Counted from the first letter of the stretch, positions 17,188 to 26,089 are shown. The stretch is 52,729 nucleotides of DNA from Chloroflexia bacterium (GCA_016928715.1 JAFGKG010000032.1:1-52729); one strand, 5' to 3'. Notes: a model not told the origin generated them from the sequence alone. Translations and numbers: made by a program.

Positions 17188-17772
17188 GTGCGTATTGGGA
17201 TACTCGCCCTGCAGGGCGACTTTGCAGAACACGGGGCTATGCTGCGCCAACTCGGGGTGCAGACCAGGGAGGTGCGCCTGCCCTCGGAACTGGCCGACCT
17301 GGCCGGTCTGGTCATCCCCGGGGGGGAGAGCACGACCATGGGCCGCCTGGCCCGCAGCTATGGGCTGATCAAGCCCATCCAGGAATTGGCCCAGCAGGGA
17401 CTGCCCCTCTGGGGCACTTGCGCTGGTATGATCCTGCTGGCGCGGGAGACCGTGGACGGCGTCCCCGGGCAGCCGCTGCTTGGCCTGCTCGACGTTACGG
17501 TCGTGCGCAATGGCTTTGGCCGGCAACTGGATAGCTTTGAGGTTGATATGGAGGTACCGATCCTGGGGCCCCCCGCTTTCCACGGGGTCTTTATTCGGGC
17601 CCCCTACATCCAAGACTGGGCGGCAGAGGTACAGATTCTGGCCCGCCTGGAGGAAGGACAGGCCGTGGCAGCCCAGCAGGGCAACCGCCTGGTCACCGCC
17701 TTTCATCCCGAGCTGACTCAGGATCTACGTTTCCATCGCTACTTTTTACAATTGGTGGAACAGAGCGCATGA
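17188..17772 (+). CDS. pdxT: Pyridoxal 5'-phosphate synthase, glutaminase subunit
   Basis: Class I glutamine amidotransferase (YaaE/SNO) that supplies ammonia to PdxS. The protein has 194 residues, with GVLALQG-type opening (RIGILALQGDFAEH), PGGEST, the nucleophile Cys78 in WGTCAGMILLA, and the His/Glu pair in FHPELTQD. GTG at 17188 is preferred: CGGAGG lies 7 nt upstream and the TTG six bases earlier would leave a spacing of one. The last 4 nt overlap the next gene (ATGA), so an unknown protein is coupled to the PLP operon. Confidence 0.95.
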   Translation: MRIGILALQGDFAEHGAMLRQLGVQTREVRLPSELADLAGLVIPGGESTTMGRLARSYGLIKPIQELAQQGLPLWGTCAGMILLARETVDGVPGQPLLGLLDVTVVRNGFGRQLDSFEVDMEVPILGPPAFHGVFIRAPYIQDWAAEVQILARLEEGQAVAAQQGNRLVTAFHPELTQDLRFHRYFLQLVEQSA

Positions 17773-18719
17773 CAGGGAAACGCATTCGACCCGCCAGCCC
17801 GCTGGACCTGCTGCCGTTTAGCTTGCCCCCCCAAGTCGCCCTGCGCCTGAATATGGTTCAGCAGTTGCTCTGTCCACACCGGCCCTGGTGGGAGCTGTTG
17901 TCTACCTGGCTGCCCTCCACGGACGTCCAGTCCATCCTGCTCTACCAGGGCGAACAGGGATTGTTGGCCTGTGGGCAGGCGGGCTCGTTATTCGAACTGT
18001 CCTCGTGGGAGGTACGCTATCTGGCCGCATGGGAGGCTGGAATCGCCACAATCCACCAACTCTGGGAGGACCTCCTCCTGGCATTGGGCCAGGAGGCCGG
18101 CCGGCATCGGGCGCTGCGTCTTTTGGCTGCCCTGCCCGACGAAACGCACCTGGAACCTTTCGTAGGAGCCGGTTTCGCGGCTTATAGTCAGGAAACGATC
18201 CTGTCTTGGTCAGGCGGTCAACTGGATCGGGCCAACCCGGACTTGCAACCGCTGACGGCGCAACATCTCTGGGCGGTGCAGCAGTTGTATCAGGCCCTGA
18301 CCCCGCCGCGGGTTCAACAGACCGAAGGTCGCGATAGCCAATCGTGGCAATTGCAGCGGGGGGAGGAGGGTTGGGTCTGGCTCCAGGATGAGGCAGCGCT
18401 GGCCTACCTGCGGCTCCAGCAGGGCCCCCATGGGGTCGTCCTGCGCCTGTTGTTGGACCCGGCGTACTATTACGATGCCCCGGCCGTTCTGGCCTATGGT
18501 CTGCGGGGCCTGCAGCCCCCGGTCTATCTGGTTCTACGCGGCTACCAGGGCGACCTGATCGGAATTGCCCGCCGGCTGGGCTTTCAGCCCTGGGGCCAAC
18601 AAGTTTTGTTATGCAAACATCTGGCTGTGCCGTCCAAACAAGCCCAATCCCTATCCGCGCGGACGGCGGAGCGACAACTAGGTACGGTGCCAGGAACACC
18701 GTCCATAGGGAGAGCATGA
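17769..18719 (+). CDS. Uncharacterised protein, possibly GNAT-like
   Basis: Protein of 316 residues that I do not recognise with confidence. It is rich in leucine, glutamine and tryptophan, has no clear signal peptide or membrane helix and no cysteine motif. The pattern of an N-terminal [10 protein letters not shown], a central [18 protein letters not shown], then a strand-helix end with [16 protein letters not shown] recalls tandem degenerate acetyltransferase domains. It overlaps pdxT by 4 nt and the next gene by 4 nt, so it is translated as part of the pdxST operon. Function unknown. Confidence 0.7.
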   Translation: MTGKRIRPASPLDLLPFSLPPQVALRLNMVQQLLCPHRPWWELLSTWLPSTDVQSILLYQGEQGLLACGQAGSLFELSSWEVRYLAAWEAGIATIHQLWEDLLLALGQEAGRHRALRLLAALPDETHLEPFVGAGFAAYSQETILSWSGGQLDRANPDLQPLTAQHLWAVQQLYQALTPPRVQQTEGRDSQSWQLQRGEEGWVWLQDEAALAYLRLQQGPHGVVLRLLLDPAYYYDAPAVLAYGLRGLQPPVYLVLRGYQGDLIGIARRLGFQPWGQQVLLCKHLAVPSKQAQSLSARTAERQLGTVPGTPSIGRA

Positions 18720-20392
18720 ATACACCAACAAGTACGGAGAAAACGAATCCTCTAGAACAAGCCGAATCCAAGCCGCTGGCCCACAAGGTGGTCACCGACG
18801 ACCTGGCCGCATTGCTCGACACGCTGCCGCTACGTCTGAGCGAGCCCCTGCGGCGGGATCCGGGGTTAAGCGATCTGTTGGAGGTCGTACTGGACTTTGG
18901 CCGACGGCCAGAGGCCCGCTTTCGCAATCGGGAGGTCGTGCTCAGCGACCAGGAAATCTCCCTGGAAGACCTGCAGTACGTCATTTTCCGAACCAGCACC
19001 TTTACTGGGGACAATCGGGCCGGCATCGAGCGGACCCTCCACCGCATCTCGGCCATCCGCAGCCGTGACGGCCGGATCATTGGCCTGACCTGCCGGGTGG
19101 GCCGGGCCATCTTTGGGACCATTGCGATCATCCAGGACCTCGTCGAGACGGGGGCCAACATCCTCCTGCTGGGGAAACCCGGGGTAGGCAAGACGACCAT
19201 GCTGCGAGAGGTAGCCCGCGTGCTGGCAGACGACTTTCGCAAGCGCGTGGTCATTGTGGACACCTCGAACGAGATTGGCGGGGATGGGGATATTCCCCAT
19301 CCGGCCATTGGCCGGGCCCGCCGCATGCAGGTGCCCAGCCCGGACCAACAACATGCGGTCATGATCGAGGCGGTGGAGAACCACATGCCCGAAGTGATCG
19401 TCATCGACGAGATTGGTACAGAGCTAGAGGCAGCGGCCGCTCGCACCATTGCCGAACGGGGGGTGCAATTGGTCGCTACAGCCCACGGGAACACGCTGGA
19501 AAACCTGCTGCTCAACCCCACCCTCTCTGATTTGATTGGCGGCATCCAATCGGTCACCCTGGGGGACGAAGAAGCCCGTCGGCGGGGCACGCAAAAGACG
19601 ATCCTGGAACGCAAGGCCCCGCCAACCTTTGATATCGTGGTCGAGATTCAGGATTGGGACACCGTGGCCGTACACCAAGACGTAGCCGAGGTTGTCGATA
19701 CCATCCTGCGGGGGTTTCCTGCCCCGGCCGAACTGCGCCAGCGCAAGGCGGATGGCCAAATCGAGCGTTGGATCGAGCAGGATTATTTCGGGGGAGGGAT
19801 GGAGATGCGCCCCCGTGCCCTGCGCCGACAAACCGAAAACCACCGCGAGACCCGTTCCCGGAAGGGCGGCGCCCCCCGGCCCCAGCAGGCGGCGCCCCCG
19901 GCCCCAAAAAGCCGCCGCAGTAGTGCCCTGCGGGTGTATTCCTTTGGCGTAAATCGAAAACGCCTCCTGCGGGCCGTGCGCAGCATGGAAGTGCCGGTCC
20001 AACTGGTGGAGGACCAGGAACAGGCCGACGCCGTGGTCACACTACAGTCCTATTACCGGCAGGCGCCGCGCCGACTGCGCGATGCTGAACAGAGCGGCCT
20101 GCCCATCTATGTACTCAAATCAAACGCCGAAAGCCAGATGGAGAATTTCCTGCGCGTTCTCTTCAACATGCCCACCGGCGGCGAGAAATCGGTCAACCAG
20201 GCTCTGGAAGAAACCCAAGAGGCTATCGAACAGGTCCTCCGGGGGGAGATGGAAGAGGTCGAATTGCCCCCTCAGAACTCTTACGTGAGGCGCCTGCAGC
20301 ACCAGCTGGTGAACCGCTACCAACTGGCCTCAGAGAGCCGGGGGAAAGAGCCCTATCGCCGCGTTCGACTCTTTCGCGCGGACAAGGAATGA
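18716..20392 (+). CDS. R3H domain AAA ATPase (SpoIIIAA/Ycf45-like)
   Basis: Predicted nucleic-acid-linked ATPase of 558 residues. An N-terminal [29 protein letters not shown]-type region precedes a SpoIIIAA/secretion-ATPase-like core with Walker A in [16 protein letters not shown], Walker B in [13 protein letters not shown] and the [11 protein letters not shown] motif. A basic proline-rich linker (about residues 365-405) leads to a Ycf45-like domain and a terminal R3H domain, seen as [11 protein letters not shown] and [13 protein letters not shown], which binds single-stranded nucleic acid in other proteins. Homologues are widespread in Chloroflexota, Cyanobacteria and plastids, with no settled function. 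The ATG at 18716 overlaps the previous stop. Confidence 0.88.
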   Translation: MNTPTSTEKTNPLEQAESKPLAHKVVTDDLAALLDTLPLRLSEPLRRDPGLSDLLEVVLDFGRRPEARFRNREVVLSDQEISLEDLQYVIFRTSTFTGDNRAGIERTLHRISAIRSRDGRIIGLTCRVGRAIFGTIAIIQDLVETGANILLLGKPGVGKTTMLREVARVLADDFRKRVVIVDTSNEIGGDGDIPHPAIGRARRMQVPSPDQQHAVMIEAVENHMPEVIVIDEIGTELEAAAARTIAERGVQLVATAHGNTLENLLLNPTLSDLIGGIQSVTLGDEEARRRGTQKTILERKAPPTFDIVVEIQDWDTVAVHQDVAEVVDTILRGFPAPAELRQRKADGQIERWIEQDYFGGGMEMRPRALRRQTENHRETRSRKGGAPRPQQAAPPAPKSRRSSALRVYSFGVNRKRLLRAVRSMEVPVQLVEDQEQADAVVTLQSYYRQAPRRLRDAEQSGLPIYVLKSNAESQMENFLRVLFNMPTGGEKSVNQALEETQEAIEQVLRGEMEEVELPPQNSYVRRLQHQLVNRYQLASESRGKEPYRRVRLFRADKE

Positions 20393-20503
20393 GCGCTGAA
20401 TCGGCGGATAGCGGCGCCTGACCCCTGGACAAGACTGCCGTACACCCTCGGCACGGCTGCTTACCAGGGAACTGAAGCAGAGGTTCAAAGGAGGCACTCT
20501 CGC

Positions 20504-20941
20504 ATGGAACTCTTTGAAGAAATTTTGGACACGGCACTGCCGATTCTGCGCATCGTGGGGATCGTTATTGGTGCATACCTGGTGGTGCTCTGGTTCAGCT
20601 TGGTGGTGTGGACCTATCAGGACATCCGCTCTCGCAGCGAGAGCCTGCTGCTGCAGCTCTTTTCCACTCTCCTGGTGCTGCTCTTTTTCCTGCCCGGCTA
20701 TTGGGTCTACCTGCTGCTGCGGCCCAAAGAGACGCTGGCCGAGATCTATGCCCGGACGCTGGAGCGGGAATATATCATCCAGGATATTGAGGAGCGGCCG
20801 GTCTGCCCGACCTGCCAGCGCAGCATCGAGCCGGACTTTGTGATGTGTCCCTACTGTCATACCCCCCTGAGAAAAAAGTGCCCGGCCTGCGGCCGGGTGA
20901 TCGACCTGACCTGGCAGGTTTGCCCGTATTGCGGCCAATAG
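20504..20941 (+). CDS. Small membrane protein with C-terminal double zinc ribbon
   Basis: Protein of 145 residues with two hydrophobic helices (about 14-37 and 49-72) followed by a cytosolic tail with CPTC, CPYC, CPAC and CPYC pairs, two zinc-ribbon knuckles of the DZR type. AAAGGAGG precedes the ATG by 9 nt. It lies 110 nt after the R3H ATPase, in the same direction, and may be read through from the pdxST operon. A general adaptor role is possible, but nothing in the sequence gives a specific function. Confidence 0.82.
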   Translation: MELFEEILDTALPILRIVGIVIGAYLVVLWFSLVVWTYQDIRSRSESLLLQLFSTLLVLLFFLPGYWVYLLLRPKETLAEIYARTLEREYIIQDIEERPVCPTCQRSIEPDFVMCPYCHTPLRKKCPACGRVIDLTWQVCPYCGQ

Positions 20942-20960
20942 GCCCTCCAGGCCAAATTAT

Positions 20961-20989
20961 TTGCGAGTTCGGACAACATGGTGTAAAAT
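20961..20989 (+). promoter_or_regulatory. Promoter of fhs
   Basis: TTGCGA, 17-nt spacer, TAAAAT at 20984-20989; leader of about 145 nt to the ATG. Confidence 0.65.
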
Positions 20990-21002
20990 AGCCTCTGGCT
21001 AT

Positions 21003-21020
21003 TTGTACCCCAAGGTACAA
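21003..21020 (+). promoter_or_regulatory. Inverted repeat just downstream of the fhs promoter
   Basis: TTGTACC and GGTACAA flank CCAA, a perfect 7-bp inverted repeat about 10 nt after the expected transcript start. Further along the leader, GGCGCTCC and GGAGCGCC near 21060-21115 are also complementary. An operator or RNA hairpin is possible. Confidence 0.4.
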
Positions 21021-21140
21021 CTAGCGCGATACTCTAGTAAAATCTGGCCGTGGCAAGCGCGGCGCTCCTATGTTGGAGCCCGTAGTAATATTTCAGAATG
21101 GAGCGCCGGAAGGCCTCCCCAGCACAGCAAGGAGAAAAAA

Positions 21141-23012
21141 ATGAGTGTCCCTAGCGATCTCGATATTGCCCAGGCAGCAGAGCTCCGCCCTATCCGCGAC
21201 ATCATCGCCGAGTTGGGCCTGACGGAGGAGGAAATTGACTTTTACGGCAAATACAAGGCCAAGGTGCACCTGAGCGTGTTGGAGAGGCTACCCCCTCGCG
21301 AAAATAGCAAGTACATTGACGTCACGGCCATCACGCCCACCCCGTTGGGAGAGGGCAAGACGGTGACCACCATTGGTCTAAGCCAGGGCTTGCACTATAT
21401 CGGCAAAAAGGTCATGACGGTCATCCGCCAGCCTTCCCAGGGCCCGACCTTTGGCATCAAGGGCGGCGCGGCCGGCGGTGGATACGCCCAGGTCGTACCT
21501 ATGGAGGATTTTAACCTGCACCTGACCGGCGACATCCACGCCGTGGGGGCAGCCCACAACCTGCTGGCCGCAGCCATCGACAACCGTATCATGCGCGAGG
21601 CCCGCTACAGCACCGATTATCTGGCCAAGGCCCTCTGCCCCGACGATGAATACACCCCCTCGATGCGCTTGCGCCTGCAAAAGCTGGGCATCGAGTCGGA
21701 GAAACCCTCCGACCTGAGCCGCGAGGACAAGGAGCGCATGTTCCGCCTGAACATCGACCCCTACTCGGTGCAGTGGCGCCGGGTGGTCGACATTTCAGAC
21801 GCGTCCCTGCGCAATACCATCATCGGACTGGGAGCGTCTACTGACGGCACGCCCCGAGAAACAGGCTATGATATCACCGTGGCCTCAGAGATCATGGCCG
21901 CCCTGGCCATGTGCAAGGATCTCGGCGACCTGCGCGCGCGCATGGGACGCATCATCATCGGCACCAGCGAGACGGGGGGCCAGCCCACCGTCCGCCGGCC
22001 GGTTCTGCCGATCACGGCCGAGGATTTGAACGTAGCTGGGGCTATGACCGTCCTGCTCAAGGACGCCATCAAGCCCAACCTGATGCAGACCCTGGCCGGC
22101 AGCCCGGCCTTTGTCCACTGCGGCCCCTTTGCCAATATTGCCCAGGGCAACAGCTCGATCATTGCCGACAGGATCGCCCTGCGCCTGGCCGATTACGTCG
22201 TCACCGAGTCCGGCTTTGGCGCCGACTGCGGCATGGAAAAATTCATGAACCTAAAGTGCCGCGTCAGCGGCCTGGTCCCGAACTGCGTGGTCCTGGTCTG
22301 CACCGTGCGCGCCCTCAAAATGCACGGCGGCGGTCCCACCGTCGCCCCCGGCAAGCCCCTGCCGGCCGCCTATACCGAGGAGAACCTGGAACTGGTTGAG
22401 GCCGGCCTGCCCAACCTGCTGCAGCACATTGAGAATGCCCTCAAGTTCGGCGTCCCCGTGGTGGTGGCGATCAACCGCTTCATCCACGATACCCCCGCCG
22501 AGATCGAGCTGATCCGCGAGCGCGCCCTGCAGACCGGCGCCGAGGACGCCGTGATGAGCGATGTCTGGGCCAATGGCGGCGAGGGCGGCGCAGCCCTGGC
22601 CGAGGCCGTGGTCCGGGCCTGCGATAAACCCAGCAATTTCCGCTTCCTCTATCAGGACGAGATGTCCATCAAGGAAAAGATCGAGACGGTCGCCCGCGAA
22701 ATCTATCGCGCCGAAAATGTCAGCTATACGCCAGAGGCCGAGGCAAAGATCGAACTCTTTACGGCCATGGGCCTCTCCAACCTGCCGCTTTGTATGGCCA
22801 AGACGCACCTTTCCTTCACCCACGATCCCACACTCAAGGGCACACCGCGTGGTTGGACCCTGCCGATCGTCGACGTGCGCGCTTCGGTGGGAGCTGGCTT
22901 TATCTTTCCGCTTTGCGGCACTATGCGCACTATGCCCGGCCTGCCCACTCGGCCGGCCTTTACCGATGTCGATATTGATCTGGAAACCGGCCAGGTAGTC
23001 GGCCTGTTCTAG
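21141..23012 (+). CDS. fhs: Formate-tetrahydrofolate ligase, long type
   Basis: ATP-dependent enzyme joining formate to THF to give 10-formyl-THF for purine and formyl-Met synthesis or the Wood-Ljungdahl path. At 623 residues it is longer than the common bacterial form (about 555-560) and close to the synthetase domain of eukaryotic C1-THF synthase, with similar blocks: TPTPLGEGKTVTTIGL (ATP site), RQPSQGPTFGIKGGAAGGGY, NLHLTGDIHA, KPNLMQTL and VRALKMHGGGP. AAGGAG precedes the ATG at 21141; the longer frame runs into the promoter. No other Wood-Ljungdahl gene is in the window. Confidence 0.95.
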   Translation: MSVPSDLDIAQAAELRPIRDIIAELGLTEEEIDFYGKYKAKVHLSVLERLPPRENSKYIDVTAITPTPLGEGKTVTTIGLSQGLHYIGKKVMTVIRQPSQGPTFGIKGGAAGGGYAQVVPMEDFNLHLTGDIHAVGAAHNLLAAAIDNRIMREARYSTDYLAKALCPDDEYTPSMRLRLQKLGIESEKPSDLSREDKERMFRLNIDPYSVQWRRVVDISDASLRNTIIGLGASTDGTPRETGYDITVASEIMAALAMCKDLGDLRARMGRIIIGTSETGGQPTVRRPVLPITAEDLNVAGAMTVLLKDAIKPNLMQTLAGSPAFVHCGPFANIAQGNSSIIADRIALRLADYVVTESGFGADCGMEKFMNLKCRVSGLVPNCVVLVCTVRALKMHGGGPTVAPGKPLPAAYTEENLELVEAGLPNLLQHIENALKFGVPVVVAINRFIHDTPAEIELIRERALQTGAEDAVMSDVWANGGEGGAALAEAVVRACDKPSNFRFLYQDEMSIKEKIETVAREIYRAENVSYTPEAEAKIELFTAMGLSNLPLCMAKTHLSFTHDPTLKGTPRGWTLPIVDVRASVGAGFIFPLCGTMRTMPGLPTRPAFTDVDIDLETGQVVGLF

Positions 23013-23060
23013 ACCGGTCTATACCTATAGCCCGTCGGGACATCAAAGAATGTGCGTATT

Positions 23061-23094
23061 CCTGTAGGGGCGACGCATGCGTCGCCCCTACAGG
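23061..23094. repeat. GGGGC-type palindromic element, copy 1
   Basis: Perfect 34-bp palindrome centred at 23077/23078, containing TAGGGGCGACGCA and its complement. It sits 48 bp after the fhs stop. Related palindromes occur at 30395, 34938, 34987, 35262 and 48982. Confidence 0.9.
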
Positions 23095-23137
23095 CCCTAC
23101 AACATCCCGCTCTGTTGCCCCCAATGGAGCATAGAAG

Positions 23138-23168
23138 AACGGGGGCCGTCCTGGGGACGGCCCCCGTT
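23138..23168. terminator. Hairpin between convergent fhs and rubrerythrin genes
   Basis: AACGGGGGCCGTC and GACGGCCCCCGTT, a 13-bp perfect stem with loop CTGGG. There is no clean T-run on the plus side and a weak CTTCT on the minus side. The position between two convergent gene ends supports a shared terminator. Confidence 0.6.
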
Positions 23169-23202
23169 GCTGTTGGCTCGTTCCGCACAAGCACCCGCTC
23201 GA

Positions 23203-23706
23203 TCAGAAGGCGCGGAACCTGTCCCTGATGGCGTTACAGACCGGGCAGCGGTCGGGGGCCTCGCCCTCAACTGTGTAGCCACAGACGTCACAGACGTGGA
23301 TGGTGCCCAACGCAAGGTCCTGGCCGGCGTCCGCCGACTGTTTGGCCTCCTGGTACATCGCCGCGTGGATCTTTTCCACCTCCAGGGCATAGCCCATACT
23401 GCGCGTGGCCTGCTTTTCCTCCTGCAGCCTGGCTACGGCAACAAAGGCCGGGTACATCTCGTCCACTTCGTAGGTCTCGCCGCCGATGGCCTCGACCAGG
23501 TTCTCCGGGGTGCTGCCAACACCGCCCAGTACCCGCAGATGGCTGCGGGCGTGGACTAGCTCGGCCTGGGAGATGGCCCGAAAGAGACGGGCAATGTTGG
23601 GCATGCCTTCCTTCTCGGCCATGTCCGCAAAGATCTGGTAGCGCATGTGGGCCTGGCTCTCCCCGGCAAAGGCCGCTTCGAGGTTGGCTTTGGTCATTTT
23701 GTGCAT
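23203..23706 (-). CDS. Rubrerythrin
   Basis: Non-haem di-iron NADH peroxidase of anaerobes that reduces hydrogen peroxide. The 167-residue protein has an N-terminal four-helix ferritin-like domain with iron ligands in AGESQAHMRY, ISQAELVHARSH, GETYEVDEMYP and ALEVEKIHA, and a C-terminal rubredoxin-like domain with CDVCGY and CPVCNAIRDRF. The ATG at 23706 is preceded by AAGGAG; a longer frame reaches into the previous small gene. It is the last gene of the minus-strand operon, 13 nt after the metallothionein-like gene. Confidence 0.95.
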   Translation of the reverse strand: MHKMTKANLEAAFAGESQAHMRYQIFADMAEKEGMPNIARLFRAISQAELVHARSHLRVLGGVGSTPENLVEAIGGETYEVDEMYPAFVAVARLQEEKQATRSMGYALEVEKIHAAMYQEAKQSADAGQDLALGTIHVCDVCGYTVEGEAPDRCPVCNAIRDRFRAF

Positions 23707-23719
23707 GGAATCCACTCCT

Positions 23720-23920
23720 TTAGGATTCGGGCGGGTTCTCGCGGAAGGCCATCTCCTCGACCAGCGAGGCCTGGCTGCCATCCGTGCGGCCGGCACAGTC
23801 GGTGCTGCGGTTGCCCTCAAAGGCACAGGCCTCGCAGCAGTATGTCCGGGATCCACGCTGAAGGCCTTTCCCTTCAAAAGGTTCATGGCAATGGGCGCAG
23901 ACAAGCTTGTCAGCGGTCAT
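23720..23920 (-). CDS. Small cysteine-rich metallothionein-like protein
   Basis: Protein of 66 residues, starting MTADKLVCAHCHEPFEGKG and containing RTYCCEACAFEGNRSTDCAG. The Y-C-x-E-A-C-A pattern resembles bacterial metallothionein and TRASH-like treble-clef zinc knuckles. It has seven cysteines, fewer than SmtA-type metallothioneins. A metal-binding role, possibly zinc or iron buffering, is inferred. AGGAGG lies 7 nt upstream of the ATG at 23920. It sits between rubredoxin and rubrerythrin, which suggests a stress function. Confidence 0.7.
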   Translation of the reverse strand: MTADKLVCAHCHEPFEGKGLQRGSRTYCCEACAFEGNRSTDCAGRTDGSQASLVEEMAFRENPPES

Positions 23921-23961
23921 CTGGCATCCTCCTGATAGCGAGTGCCTAACGTCCAAGAACG

Positions 23962-24099
23962 CTAGATCGGCTCGAACATGCTCTTGTCAGCGCCGCACTC
24001 GGGGCAGACCCAATCGTCCGGCAAATCCTCAAATGCGACGTTGTTGTTCTCCGCAGGATCGTAAATCCAACCACAGACCAGACATTCCCACTTTTGCAT
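23962..24099 (-). CDS. Rubredoxin
   Basis: Electron carrier of 45 residues with a single Fe(SCys)4 site. The translation begins [17 protein letters not shown] and contains [19 protein letters not shown], the two CxxCG knuckles and spacing normal for rubredoxin. AGGAGG is 6 nt before the ATG at 24099; stop at 23962-23964. It is short enough to be missed by simple gene callers. It lies between the ferritin-like and metallothionein-like genes and probably donates electrons to rubrerythrin. Confidence 0.95.
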   Translation of the reverse strand: MQKWECLVCGWIYDPAENNNVAFEDLPDDWVCPECGADKSMFEPI

Positions 24100-24128
24100 G
24101 TTGTACCTCCTCTTTTCTCTGTACTTTT

Positions 24129-24638
24129 CTACGGACCAAAGTGGACCATTTCCTCCCCCAGGTGGAAATCCTCAACCTGGTAATAGGAGGGGAATCGCTG
24201 AATCAACTCGTACTCGGTCTTGAGCAGGTCGTAATGCCCCTGCTCCATCTGGCTCAGATACTGCAAGGTGCTGCGGGAGTTCTCCTCGGTGGCGCGGCCG
24301 GCCAGGTCACCGTAAAACTCTTTGGAGAGGCGTTCGGACTCCATGGCCAAGCGGAATAGCTCGGGAATGGGTGTCCCCTGCTGCAGGGCCGCCTCCACCG
24401 TTGGCACCAGGGACTGCTCCGGCAGGACCAGCGCAATCTCGGGGAACTGGCGGTGATAAGCCTGCTCTAGGATGCGGCGGTGCTTTTGTTCCTCCTTGAC
24501 CAGAAACTGCAGCCGCTCTTTGAGATCGAGATTCGCCACCTGCTCGGCCATATACTCGTAAAGCCGCGCCGCCGCAATTTCGGACTTGATGGCCACCCCC
24601 AGAATTTCCAATGGGGTTAGATCCTCTGCCATTGCCAT
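24129..24638 (-). CDS. Ferritin-like / rubrerythrin-domain protein
   Basis: Four-helix di-iron protein of 169 residues, lacking a rubredoxin domain. Candidate ligands are E20, E50-x-x-H53 ([10 protein letters not shown]), E100 or E103 and E132-x-x-H135 (MEQGHYDLL), in the order of the family. It may act as a peroxidase or iron store. AGGAGG precedes the ATG at 24638 by about 6 nt. It follows the FAD oxidoreductase gene by 37 nt and precedes rubredoxin by 29 nt, clearly within one operon. Confidence 0.88.
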   Translation of the reverse strand: MAMAEDLTPLEILGVAIKSEIAAARLYEYMAEQVANLDLKERLQFLVKEEQKHRRILEQAYHRQFPEIALVLPEQSLVPTVEAALQQGTPIPELFRLAMESERLSKEFYGDLAGRATEENSRSTLQYLSQMEQGHYDLLKTEYELIQRFPSYYQVEDFHLGEEMVHFGP

Positions 24639-24675
24639 GTGCACTCCTCCTCTTGTTCCCATCCATAAAAGGACA

Positions 24676-25881
24676 TCAGATCACCATTTGTTCGCCTACG
24701 CCGTGTTCCAGTCCCTCCAAGCGTTCCAGCCGGAAAGGATTGTCCTCCGGCGCAATGTTGCCCAGAACCATTTCGACCACCCGGCGGCTGCCCTCCGGCG
24801 CGCCCATCACGCCATGGCCACTGTAGCCTACGTTCAAATACAGGCCGGCCGCCCCAGGTACAGGACCCAGGATCGGCTTGTGGTCGGGGGTGATGGAATA
24901 CTGGCCGGCCGAGGCGTGCACGGACTCGGCGGTCAGGCGCTCGGCCACCTCCTCCCAGAATGGCGCCAGCCGCATACAGCCCTCGATCACCACGGCCGGA
25001 AAGTCCCAATCTGCGGGCACGTGGTCCGCCGGCTCGGCGGGCTGCTCCTCCCCGGCCTCGGCCCAACCCAGCAGGCCGCCCTTGGCCTCGGGCCGCCAGT
25101 AGGCGCCCGTGTCCAGGTCGATGGTCATGGGGGCATTTTGGGGGATTAACTCCGAGTGCACGACCGCCTTTTGGCGGCGCAGCAGGAGGATGGGCAGCTC
25201 TACCCCGGCCCATCCGGCGACCTGGCAGCAGTAGGGCCCGGCGGCATTCACCACGGCGCGGGTGTGGACGAGCCCCCGGTCGGTCTGCACGGCCGTGATC
25301 GCAGCGCCGTCCATTTGAAAGCCGACGGCCTCCGTCTGGAGCAGGATGCGGGCCGTACTGCCCTTGGCAAAACCATAGGTGGCCTCGTGCGTGGCCAGCC
25401 AGCCATCGCGCTGGCGAAAGGTCGCCGCGGTGACCTCGGCCGCCACGTAGGGAAAGCGCCGGCGGACCTCGTCCCCGTCCAGGTACTCTACGTCCGTCAG
25501 GCCCCAGCTATGCTGGCGCTGCACCCGCGCCCGCAGCGTTTCCGGGCCGTCCGCGGCGGTGGTCATAAAGAGGTAGCCCTGCTGGTGAAAGTCAATGTCA
25601 TAGCCGGGTAGGCCCACCACCTGGCTCAAGTTCTCGAATGCCTCCAGGCTGGCTTTCATCATCGCCACGTTGTCAGGATCGTCGAACTGGGCCCGGACGG
25701 CCTCGGCCGATTCGGGCGTGGTCAGGCAGGCCAGGCCATCTTCTTTCTCCAAGAGTACGGTATCCAGGCCGGCCTGGGTCGCGTAAAAGGCCGTGGCACA
25801 GCCCAAAATACCCCCCCCAATGACGACGAGATCCGCCGTCAGGGGCCAGTCCGCCGCGTCTGGGATCATGATTTTAGCCAT
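24676..25881 (-). CDS. FAD-dependent amine/amino-acid oxidoreductase (DAO family)
   Basis: Flavoenzyme of 401 residues of the DAO/sarcosine oxidase beta/glycine oxidase group. The FAD-binding GxGxxG is in DLVVIGGGILGCATAFYAT, with the acidic LLEKE after the second strand. Later blocks are AVVNAAGPYC, SAGQYSITPDHKPILGP and YLNVGYSGHGVMGAPEG. Substrate is probably a secondary amine or imino acid such as sarcosine, glycine or proline. Many members produce hydrogen peroxide, which would explain its place at the head of a rubrerythrin operon. Promoter at 26061-26089 with a structured leader of about 170 nt. Confidence 0.9.
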   Translation of the reverse strand: MAKIMIPDAADWPLTADLVVIGGGILGCATAFYATQAGLDTVLLEKEDGLACLTTPESAEAVRAQFDDPDNVAMMKASLEAFENLSQVVGLPGYDIDFHQQGYLFMTTAADGPETLRARVQRQHSWGLTDVEYLDGDEVRRRFPYVAAEVTAATFRQRDGWLATHEATYGFAKGSTARILLQTEAVGFQMDGAAITAVQTDRGLVHTRAVVNAAGPYCCQVAGWAGVELPILLLRRQKAVVHSELIPQNAPMTIDLDTGAYWRPEAKGGLLGWAEAGEEQPAEPADHVPADWDFPAVVIEGCMRLAPFWEEVAERLTAESVHASAGQYSITPDHKPILGPVPGAAGLYLNVGYSGHGVMGAPEGSRRVVEMVLGNIAPEDNPFRLERLEGLEHGVGEQMVI

Positions 25882-26060
25882 AGCACGCTCCTCTCAACGT
25901 CTTTTTTGGCCAACGCCATCGTTGCCCAAGACCATCCCGGGAAGCAGCCCTGCTCCCCACGGGAAAGCCGTGCTTCCCGTTCGGATGGCTCTGGCTAAGG
26001 CACAACGTCGCTGGTGCTGTAGCCCAGCGTCCCCGCACCATCCTGCGGCGCGGTTCCGCC
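25882..26060 (-). promoter_or_regulatory. Structured leader of the FAD oxidoreductase-rubrerythrin operon
   Basis: In the RNA sense, CGGGAAGCA can pair with a distal TGCTTCCCG, flanked by CCATCC and GGATGG (outer stem, plus-strand positions about 25932-25988). The same CGGGAA can pair instead with the nearby TTTCCCG, so two exclusive structures exist. I recognise no known riboswitch class. Confidence 0.4.
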
Positions 26061-26089
26061 ATTGTATCACGAGCCCCCCATCCGGTCAA
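26061..26089 (-). promoter_or_regulatory. Promoter of the FAD oxidoreductase-rubrerythrin operon
   Basis: Minus strand: TTGACC, 17-nt spacer, TACAAT. Confidence 0.7.

Noticed and set aside
17902-19614. 570-codon minus-strand frame opposite the R3H ATPase
   Set aside because: Ser/Arg/Pro-rich antisense translation without domains; the plus-strand gene has Walker and R3H motifs.
20990-21140. THF or other known riboswitch in the fhs leader
   Set aside because: I could not match the leader to a known aptamer consensus; only short complementary segments.
25882-26060. Glycine riboswitch in front of the FAD oxidoreductase
   Set aside because: The conserved glycine-aptamer core elements are not visible; only generic hairpins.
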